Positions 52,601-60,874 of a stretch of 64,000 nucleotides of DNA are shown here, one piece after another. Each line of letters opens with the position of its first letter. Position 1 is the first letter of the stretch. The stretch is from NCBI GenBank assembly GCA_947561715.1, contig OX387200.1, forward strand, positions 20,152,501 through 20,216,500, in the 5' to 3' direction. This DNA is from Ascidia mentula. Lineage: Eukaryota > Chordata > Ascidiacea > Phlebobranchia > Ascidiidae. The translations under genes and the position numbers were made by a program. The notes under the pieces are model-generated. The model had not been told where the DNA came from. It made no database searches and was given only the letters and a program-made list of their open reading frames with translations.

Positions 52601-55600
52601 ATGTAAATGAATGTGAATCAAATCTGGATAATTGCCATCACAATGCAACATGTAACAACACAGATGGGAGTTTTGTTTGCAATTGCAATTCTGGATATAC
52701 TGGAAATGGAACAAGTTGTGAAGATGTAAATGAATGTGAAACCAATCTGGATAATTGCCATCACAATGCAACATGTAACAACACAGATGGAAGTTTTGTT
52801 TGCAATTGCAATTCTGGATATACTGGACATGGAACAAGTTGTGAAGATGTAAATGAATGTGAATCAAATCTGGATAATTGCCATCATAATGCAACATGTA
52901 ACAACACAGATGGAAGTTTTGTTTGCAATTGCAATTCTGGATATACTGGAAATGGAACAAGTTGTGAAGATGTAAATGAATGTGAATCAAATCTGGATAA
53001 TTGCCATCACAATGCAACATGTAACAACACAGATGGAAGTTTTGTTTGCAATTGCAATTCTGGATATACTGGACATGGAACAAGTTGTGAAGATGTAAAT
53101 GAATGTGAATCAAATCTGGATAATTGCCATCATAATGCAACATGTAACAACACAGATGGAAGTTTTGTTTGCAATTGCAATTCTGGATATACTGGAAATG
53201 GAACAAGTTGTGAAGATGTAAATGAGTGTGAATCAAATCTGGATAATTGCCATCACAATGGAACATGTAACAACACAGATGGAAGTTTCGTTTGCAAGTG
53301 CAATTCTGGATATACTGGAAATGGAACAAGTTGTGAAGATAAAAATGAATGTGAGTCAAATCTGCATAATTGCCATCATAATGCAGTATGTAACAACACA
53401 GATGGAAGTTTTGTTTGCAATTGCAATTCTGGATATACTGGAAATGGAACCAGTTGTGAAGATGTAAATGAATGTGAATCAAATCTGGATAATTGCCATC
53501 ACAATGCAACATGTAACAACACAGATGGAAGTTTTTTTTGCAATTGCAATTCTGGATATACTGGAAATGGAACAAGTTGTGAAGATGTAAATGAGTGTGA
53601 ATCAAATCTGGATAATTGCCATCACAATGGAACATGTAACAACACAGATGGAAGTTTCGTTTGCAAGTGCAATTCTGGATATACTGGAAATGGAACAAGT
53701 TGTGAAGATAAAAATGAATGTGAGTCAAATCTGCATAATTGCCATCATAATGCAGTATGTAACAACACAGATGGAAGTTTTGTTTGCAATTGCAATTCTG
53801 GATATACTGGAAATGGAACCAGTTGTGAAGATGTAAATGAATGTGAATCAAATCTGGATAATTGCCATCACAATGCAGCATGTAACAACACAGATGGAAG
53901 TTTTTTTTGCAATTGCAATTCTGGATACACTGGAAATGGAACAAATTGTGAAGATGTAAATGAATGTGAATCAAATCTGGATAATTGCCATCACAATGCA
54001 ACATGTAACAACACAGATGGAAGTTTTGCTTGTCATTGCAATTCTGGATTCACTGGAAATGGAACAGGTTGTAATGATGTTGTTGAATGTGACTTTGATG
54101 TGCACTATTGCCATGAAAATGCAACGTGTACAAATACGGTTGGAAGTTTTTTGTGCAACTGCGTGAAAGGTTTTTCTGGCAATGGAATGTCATGTGTGGA
54201 TGTAAACGAATGTCTTTTAGATGTGGACAACTGTCATAGTAAGTCATTGTGTCATAATACAATCGGAAATTTTGTATGTGAATGTTCATCGGGATATAGT
54301 GGAAATGGCACCACTTGTTATGATGTTGACGAGTGTGCACTAAACACGTACAAGTGTGTCAATAATTCCCATTGTACAAACACCGTTGGAAGTTACTCGT
54401 GTGATTGCAATCATGGATATACTAAGATGGGGAAAAACTGTTCGGACATCGATGAGTGCGTACAGTACACCGACAACTGCCATCGTCACGCTTTGTGTAC
54501 AAACGTGATCGGAACTTTTCTGTGCTCTTGCTCAAATGGTTATTCTGGCAATGGGACGGTATGCGATGATATTGACGAGTGTGAGGATAGCCGTATTAAC
54601 AACTGCAGTACAAACGCTTTGTGCAAGAATGAAATTGGGAGCTACGAATGTAAGTGCAACATAGGTTATACTGGCTCCGGAATTACTTGTAATGATGTAA
54701 ATGAATGTTTGTCTTCTCATAACTGCCATGCACCAGCTTCCTGTTACAACACCAATGGCAGTTTTCAGTGTCTTTGTGATCGCGGCTTTTCGGCAAACGG
54801 AACTCATTGCATTGATTTAAACGAGTGCGAACTGGGTTCACATAACTGTGCAACTACCGCCACGTGCACCAACACCTTCGGTCATTTTACATGTGCTTGC
54901 AACGTTGGTTATGTAGGTGATGGAAAAACCTGTTCCGATGTAAATGAATGCACAAGTGGAAGGGCTACGTGCGATCGCAACGCTTACTGCACAAATACAG
55001 TGGGTAGTTATAGGTGCACGTGCAACAATAACTATCAGGGAAGCGGCAAGACATGTCAAGATGTAGATGAATGTGGCAGAGGAACACACACTTGTCATCC
55101 CGATGCGATTTGTACCAACCTTCCAGGTTCACACAGCTGCAAATGTAAAGATGGCTTTAATGGGAACGGGTTAAATTGCGTTGATGTCGATGAATGCTTG
55201 GTATCAAACCCGTGTCCGTCCCACACAACGTGCAACAACATTCCAGGTTCCCATCAATGCCTCTGCACTGATTTAGGCTTCGAAAGCGATGGCACGAAGT
55301 GTGTGAATGCAGACGAGTGTGCTCGTAAAACCCACAAGTGTCACGAGCAAGCCAAGTGCACTGATACTTTCGGAAGCTACACATGCTCTTGCAACGTCGG
55401 TTACTTTGGCGACGGTTTTAATTGCGCTGATCGTGACGAATGTTCAGAGGACAAACCTTGTCATGCCAATGGGGAATGCAGTAACACTGCTGGTAGTTTT
55501 GAATGTAAATGTCGTAATGGGTTTCAGGGAAATGGCTTCGTTTGCACGGATGTTGACGAGTGTTCCTTGGGAACCCACAACTGCCACTCCCTTCACGGGG

Positions 55601-58600
55601 TGTGTGTTAATCAAGTAGGGACGTTTCAATGCAGATGTGACCTTGGGTTTGCTGGAAACGGTATAAATTGTGTAGGTAGGTGACAAATGCACCGATTTGT
55701 AATAAATACTCGAGGCTCAGACTTCTTTTGTTAGATATTGACGAGTGTAACGAAAACACGGACAAATGTGATGAAAACGCTAAATGTGCGAACACTGTCG
55801 GAAGTTACACATGCACATGCAACCAAGGGTATGAAGGCAATGGAAGAGTATGCAAAAGTAAAACAAAATAACGATTTTTTTGGTTGAAACCGGGATAATG
55901 GTTTACAAATTTTACTGTTTTTAGGGTTGTATCTTCACGAATTTTCGCAAAACTTCACCACCACTGCTTCAACAAAAGAAAATGAGGTTACAGAGAACCT
56001 CAAAGGAAATCTCTTGCAAGCATTTCAATACAACAACAATGACGTCAGAAGAGTTTTTATCCGGAATGTTAACACTGACACTAAAGTAGTGAGGTATAAA
56101 CTATAGAAAAAAGTAATCTTTTTATTTATTTATTTAGTTTTTTGTTTGTGCTTTTAGGTACCAGGTTCAGTTTTACAATGGATTCAAGCAACCCTCTGTT
56201 TTTGTGGACATATTTTTACGATATAGGAAGGCAAAACCAAGCATAGGTAATCTATTGCTGGAACTTCCGAGAACAGGTTTGGCCTTGATGCAGGTGAAAC
56301 TAAATAACGTTAAGGTTACCTTACACAATCTGTTTCAGCTTCTTGTCAAAGCGGCAAAGTCAGTACCTTCATGTTTCGCGAAGTTGGCGTAAATAAGTTG
56401 AGCTACTCTGTGGAAGTCTGCCCCAAAGGTTTCTAAAAACTTCATTTTTCCCCGCTGATGGCTTAAAACTCGCCAAACCACTTTCTTCAGGTTACTCACA
56501 AGCATCCGTTCGATGTGTCCCAACAGAGAGCTTTGGGCCAAATGGTGAACTACACTCAACGAGGTTTGATGAATCAAGTTTGTCCTCAATCAAATGCGAG
56601 GTGGAGATCAAAGATATTAAGGTCACCGTTTTGTTTGTAACCAAAATGTTGCTGCATTTTGCTTAAATTAAAAATTTGTTTTTTAGATTAACAAAACGGA
56701 TATCACACAAAAGGGCGTCGAGAAAGTGGCAAGTTCACTTCAGATTGTCACTTCCGGGTCAAAGTTGAAAGAAGAGGAAGTGCAGGAATCGCTGGAGGTT
56801 GTAGATTCCATCGGTCAAGCTGTTGAAGAAGGCAAAGTGGAGGTCGAGATTTTTTATGTGTTGTATATACTAGATTCCTGAGACTCCAAAAGGTATATAC
56901 TTGTTAGTTGTATGTAATAATTGGCATTCTTTGCTTAAAGGTTACGGAAGCACTTTTGGTCAATGTTGTCGCAGCTACTTCGCATCTAACAGAATCTCTC
57001 GAGGCATTTTCCGCTCCTGTGGATAATGCAAATAATAACAACAACAATAATAATAATAACAACAACAACAACAACAACAATAATAATAATAACAACAACA
57101 ACACCGATGGCACACCACCTAAGACCGTAAAGGATAAAAAGAACGAAACTGCGATTAAGCAGAAGATTGTTCATTCACTGAGTGTTCTTGCTCATAAAAT
57201 TGTCTTGGAAAATACAACTTCACCGGTTCTAGAAATTAAAACGGAATCCATTACAATACGCGTAAGAAACAAGCAAATGCTAAGAATGTTTTTGAGAAGT
57301 ACAGCTGTAAGTTTGGACTCGATAACCTGGGGTGAAAACTAACATTATTTCTAAGTAAGATTTGAAATTCTTTTCGGGCTGCGCCTCCTATGACGGCATA
57401 AATGAAACCTTTTTGTGAGAGGGAATAATGTCAATTTATTTCCAAGAAACATTTAATATCGCAACTAAAATTTAAAAGTTTTTTAAAAAAACGTAGCAAC
57501 ACAACTAAAATGGCAATTTAGCCGAGTAAACTTTTACGAAAAGAGTATTTTCAAAAGTTGCAATGATTCACGTGGATAGTTGCTACGTTTTGAAAATACT
57601 AGAAACTTTTTACAGGTCACAGAACAAGCAGAAGATGCAGCTCCTACTGATGTGTGGTTTGCACCAGAAGGTGAAGCAAGCCTGGAAAAACAAAGCGTTG
57701 TTCCTGTCAATATATCAGTTCCAAGTTCGGTTATATCTGAAGCATGGAAAAACACGAACGGGTCTAAGTTGAGAACTGTATTCTTTCTTCATGAGGGAGA
57801 TTCCTTGTTTCCATCGGATAAGGATGTTGATTTTGTATGTTTGTTGTATTTTATTAGTGGAGTTAGCAAAACAAGCCCAGTTATTCTTCTATTACTTTTA
57901 AGGTTGTTACAGTAGAGGTTGGCGATGGAACAAAACTTGTAAATTTACAGCCACCAGTTTCAATAGAACATGCAAACGAACCTTCTCGATATGGCGAGAA
58001 AAACGGATCGACGGGATTTATGGTTGGTGTTTGTTGGAAATTCACTGCACAAGTAACGTATTCCTTTGTCAGGTGAAAAAAGTTCGACAACGGTGTGCAT
58101 ACTGGGATTTCGATGAGGTTAATTGGAAGACGGACGGTTGTTGTCTAGACAACACGGAGCATCCACCAGTCTGCAAATGCAATCATTTGACCAACTTTGC
58201 CCTTTTAGTGGTAGGCCTATGGCGTTTAGTTTTAATATTTGGACGATTGTTTGTCTCACACTCCTTTGTACAGTCTACAGATGAAGTTCCCGAGGACGTT
58301 GTGCTATCGACCATCAGTGATATAGGATGTGCGCTCTCGTTGTGTGGATTCATTGCAACTGTTATTCTCCACGTTGTCAATAAGTAAGTTGTTATGTAAT
58401 GAGTAGAAGTAGCAGCGGAAGGATTTCTTTTAACATTTTTATTACAAGGGAACACCTGAAGAAAGTTCCACATCAAATTCAGCTTCACGTTTGCGTCAAT
58501 CTCTTTGTCGCTTACTTAGTTTTCCTTTTCGGCATCTCCCGAGTTAATCAACCTGATTCATGCACAGCCGCCGCTGCTCTGATGCAATATACGTTTCTTA

Positions 58601-59750
58601 CAAGCTGGATGTGGATGGCAGTTTACAGCAACAAACTCTATACTGCACTCGTTAAAGTATACTTCTAGTCTATCTGTTTTGTCATTTTTCTGTTCTAAAT
58701 AAGCAGCCCTGTGTTTAGGTGTTCACGGTAGCCAGTAATAACTACATGAAAAAGGCCTGTGTGATTGCGTACGGTGTTCCATTGATTGCAGTAGGTTTAA
58801 ATGTCGGACTTGCGGTCGGGTATTTTGATAAACAAATGAGCAACGAAGACGTTTGTGTGCAAAGTAAGTTCTGTCTATGTAACTGCCATACACGAATTTG
58901 CGTGACGTGAACACACGTAATTGTTTCGTCATCACGCAGGTGATCCACGATTTCTTCCATCAAGTTACCGAGCCGAGAACATGTGCTGGCTTGACGGATA
59001 TTCACTTTACTTTGGATTTTTGCTCATAATTGGATTGGTTTTGATCCATAATATTGTAATTCTCACGCAAGTTTTGCGAAAGGCTATATTTAAACGGACA
59101 AAGGTAAACGTGTACGTGTTCTGTTTCAACGAATTGATCACAAATGCGCACGCCAGAAAGAGTCGAATTTAGTGACACGATTTTCATAAACCTTCTATTT
59201 GTGATAGGATTTATGAGTTATAAGTTTACTTTTAAAGTAATTTTGTGACAAAATTATATTTTAGATTCAATCGACCGTGAAAAAAGATAAAATCAATCAG
59301 ATAATATTGGCTCTCTCACTTGCATTTTCCCTCGGTCTGACCTGGATTTTCGGGTTTCTCATGTTGTTGTCAACTGATCCAACTTACAACCAAGTGATGA
59401 ACTGGCTCTTTGCTCTTTTCAACTCTTTCCAGGTTCAAAACAGAATTTAAAATCCTTTGCGCGTATTTTAACTCCCACCAAGTTATAGTTGTAGGTGTTT
59501 GAAGGTAAAACTGATACACAACTTGTTGTTGCAGGGTGTGATTGTGTTTTACATTACTTGCGTAAAAAGGAGTGACATGCTGAAATTCTGGTGGCCCCCG
59601 ATCAGAAATCGCTTTTGGGGACTCAGAAGAACTGTTGATGAAGCTGTGGGGAGGGAGCCAACAGCTTATTCCTTGTCAGCTGCCACAAGGTCTACTGCAC
59701 AAGGATCAAGCATCAATCAAGTCTATTCTACTGCTGAATACTTAAATTAG
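37620..59750 (+). CDS. giant EGF-repeat adhesion G-protein-coupled receptor
   Basis: A surface receptor of the adhesion GPCR class with a very long extracellular EGF rod. Coding exons: 37620-37695 (signal peptide, hydrophobic core FFVILFFLTSS), 39467-39520, 40692-40793, 41016-41048, 41679-41780, 41837-41920, 42003-42035, 43014-43049, 43303-43368 (Ser/Thr-rich stalk, all phase 1-1), 44060-55675 (EGF array), 55735-55857 (EGF), 55925-56093, 56158-56246, 56339-56428, 56491-56621, 56687-56842, 56941-57306, 57616-57834, 57903-58022, 58073-58210 (GPS), 58274-58383, 58449-58656, 58719-58863, 58940-59103, 59265-59432, 59535-59750. The total is 14,814 nt, an exact multiple of three, about 4,937 residues. 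EGF arrays with GAIN and GPS mark the class; the subgroup (E, G or other) is not resolved. The exon ending at 56246 could instead end at 56276 in the same phase. Which stalk exons are joined is uncertain. Ligand and tissue are unknown. AATAAA at 60090-60095 may end the mRNA. Confidence 0.88.
40403..42381 (+). repeat. tandem duplication of about 990 bp covering stalk exons
   Basis: Two nearly identical units adjoin: about 40403-41392 and 41393-42381. Each starts CCTTGGCCAATCGG and ends TTTACAGTAGAATTGCATGTTT. Each carries one 102-nt exon (40692-40793 and 41679-41780), one 84-nt exon (40850-40933 and 41837-41920) and one 33-nt exon (41016-41048 and 42003-42035), all phase 1-1, so duplication lengthens the stalk without a frameshift. 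The 84-nt exon in unit 1 has lost its acceptor AG. A diverged third version of the 102-nt exon follows at 42582-42686 with AA in place of AG. Confidence 0.9.
40850..40933 (+). pseudogene. stalk exon with lost splice acceptor
   Basis: Homologue of the functional-looking exon 41837-41920, with an open frame (VSDTSESPNLSISHVQTTSV in one-letter code) and an intact donor. In this unit the acceptor reads TTTTTTTG, where the second unit reads TTTTTCAG. The exon should be skipped; skipping keeps phase. Confidence 0.7.
42582..42686 (+). pseudogene. diverged stalk exon lacking an acceptor AG
   Basis: Similar to 40692-40793 (LSTESAGSTTKQSSTVSTPY against LSTEGSGSTTEQASIDPTSY) with an intact GTTAGC donor, but AG is replaced by AA just before the exon (42580-42581). 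Phase would still be 1-1. It may be dead, or use an upstream acceptor I did not find. Confidence 0.55.
44060..55675 (+). other. single 11.6-kb exon encoding 94 EGF domains
   Basis: From the acceptor CTATTACAG at 44059 to the donor G|GTAGGT at 55675 the frame is open for 3,872 codons. It begins with a half EGF (DCNSGFSGFRTNC), then 81 near-identical units (44110-54072), then 13 diverged units. The start and end phases are both 1, so the exon can be skipped without a frameshift. Most units read D-V-N-E-C and then six conserved cysteines, with C-N-N-T-D-G-S-F-V-C matching the Asn/Asp beta-hydroxylation pattern C-x-N-x4-F-x-C. Calcium-binding EGF domains of this kind form stiff rods (known for fibrillin and Notch). 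Confidence 0.93.
44110..54072 (+). repeat. 81-unit tandem array of a 123-bp EGF unit
   Basis: Counting from the GAAGATGTAAATGAA codons at 44110 to the equivalent at 54073 gives 9,963 bp, exactly 81 times 123, so there is no net indel. Units differ mainly at a few positions: GAATCA or GAAACC after the NEC codons; CTGGAT, CTGCAT or CTGTAT; AGT or AAT in GSF/GNF; AGT or AAT in NGTSC/NGTNC. Synonymous sites are also nearly identical, so the units are recent copies or are homogenised. Some variants recur at fixed offsets (see findings). Assembly length of such an array is uncertain. Confidence 0.95.
54073..55857 (+). other. 14 diverged calcium-binding EGF domains after the array
   Basis: Thirteen EGF units in the end of the large exon, plus one in the exon 55735-55857, each with six cysteines and mostly a D-x-D/N-E-C start (for example DVDECALNTYKC, DIDECVQYTDNC, DVNECTSGRATC, DIDECNENTDKC). 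Unlike the array, these differ from each other along their whole length and in codon choice, as in a normal old EGF gene. They are the likely ancestral part from which one unit was amplified. Confidence 0.92.
55925..56428 (+). other. SEA-like module of the adhesion GPCR
   Basis: Encoded over three exons after the last EGF. The peptide has the alternating pattern of SEA modules: an opening FSQNFTT, a helix around NLKGNLLQAF, a strand VRRVFIRNV, then RYQVQFYNG and VFVDIFLRYR. SEA modules often self-cleave or mediate adhesion; I see no clear GSVVV-like cleavage site. The assignment is by pattern, so moderate. The following part (CQSGKVSTFMFREVG to VEVCPKG) may be a separate small Cys-containing module. 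Confidence 0.5.
56491..58210 (+). other. GAIN domain with GPS autoproteolysis site
   Basis: Six exons encode the helical and strand parts of a GAIN fold, ending in a canonical GPS: CAYWDF, then GCCLDNTEHPPVCKCNHLTNFALLV. Cleavage is expected between L and T of CNHL/TNFALLV, leaving TNFALLV as the tethered agonist. The four GPS cysteines and both tryptophans are present. A 50-nt intron (58023-58072, GTTGGT...TTGTCAG) is needed to join the exon before the GPS in frame. The exon 56941-57306 contains a run of 24 asparagines (57031-57102). Confidence 0.88.
57031..57102 (+). repeat. poly-asparagine codon run (24 Asn)
   Basis: Twenty-four consecutive AAT and AAC codons, mixed in blocks, between APVDNA and TDGTPP in the helical part of the GAIN domain. 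The mixed codons show the run is not a pure trinucleotide slip, yet it is likely length-variable. It probably forms a disordered loop. Confidence 0.95.
58274..59750 (+). other. seven-helix domain and C-tail of the adhesion GPCR
   Basis: Six exons encode seven hydrophobic segments in the class B2 pattern: ISDIGCALSLCGFIATVIL (helix 1), LHVCVNLFVAYLVFLFGI (2), ALMQYTFLTSWMWMAVYS (3), ACVIAYGVPLIAVGLNVG (4), LYFGFLLIIGLVLIHN (5), LALSLAFSLGLTWIFGFL (6) and VMNWLFALFNSFQGVIVFYI (7). The helix 3 Cys (PDSC) pairs with that in loop 2 (ENMCWLD). The tail is short (about 50 residues) and ends EYLN. Confidence 0.9.
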
Positions 59751-60874
59751 GGTAACCGGTTTACAATGCATTCGTTTATCGGTTAACACAAATATATATT
59801 TCTGAGTTACATATCGCCTTATAAAAATACCAGATAATCTAAGTCACTTCGAATGTTCTCTTTGGTACTGTAGTTATCCCGTTAGTTGTATATAAATGTC
59901 AACACATGGCGATTGTAAAGTTTATTGGGTTATGGGTATACAGTATGGCGAATTATGTTAAGTACTGTACTTTCATCACTTCAAAAAAGACGCTCTCTAT
60001 CTAAGTCTGGGGGTTTTCCATAACCTCAAAATATCGGTTCGGCACGCGGTAGTTGATGTTCACGGTTGACTGGACTCTTCCAACCATCAAATAAATAACA
60101 AACTTTGAACCGAAAGCATGAATACTTCTGCTTGTGAAAATCGCCCATCTGGCAATAATGCTGCTGCTGTTTAATTCTATGTTGATATATTATCGTATGT
60201 ATATTTATGTTGGTATATTATCGATTTGCTGTGTTTATTTGTCAGCCTACATGGAAGCAGGCACATAAAAAAAATTTCCGTGATCAATTAAAGGAGGAGA
60301 ATCATACGTTAGGGAGTAAATTCCTATTGTGGATTTTTCTGAGTTACTTTGCCAGTTTTCATTTGCTCCTCACTTGGATTTTCTGAATCAGTGGAGCCTG
60401 AACCGTGTGTTACTGCAGCGCATTCCTGTCTGTCATGTGGTGAACAAAACGCACTTAGGCGAGACCACGGCTAAAATTTCCCACCCGGCGGCATATTTCT
60501 TTTGAAAACCGACGAAAAGGGGGCTGCGACTAATTTTCTTCGAAAGGGGTACACCAAGGAAACAAAGTTTGAGAAACACTTTAAAGTTTGTCAATATTTC
60601 AAAAGATAAAACGTGGTTTTGGATAGTTTTGGTGTTCAAGAAGGACATATTATGCGACGACGTGTGGTAACCCCAAACAACACATAGGCTACCAAGGTCC
60701 TGGGCAAAACCTTGCTAGTCTTGGAAAAAGGCACGCGCAGATTATGGAATGAAATGTGAAACAAATAGTCACTTGTGGCAAATGCATTGTTAGGAAGCGG
60801 CAAACACGTGACAAATAGGACACTGTTCAAAAGAGCATAAGTCGGTGACAGCCAGTGTTAAAATGATTACATTT
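59751..60874. other. spacer between convergent adhesion GPCR and transporter D
   Basis: No gene is seen. AATAAA at 60090-60095 is the likely poly(A) signal of the adhesion GPCR. Around 60490-60590, GGGTACACC, GTTTGAGAAACACT and neighbouring bases resemble the right end of an hAT-like element, but no partner end is found. Confidence 0.4.

Noticed and set aside
51935..54004. Other long - strand frames over the end of the array (51251-54004) and short + strand frames in other phases
   Set aside because: Shadows of the same EGF repeat in other frames, with no independent support.
54532..55692. Several - strand frames of 60-90 codons over the diverged EGF units
   Set aside because: They overlap clearly coding + strand EGF domains with conserved cysteines and have no family resemblance.
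56904..57113. - strand frame with a long poly-leucine run
   Set aside because: It is the antisense of the AAT/AAC asparagine run in the GAIN exon.
60490..60600. hAT-like right end (GTTTGAGAAACACT)
   Set aside because: Only one end, no inverted partner or target duplication; noted within the spacer entry only.
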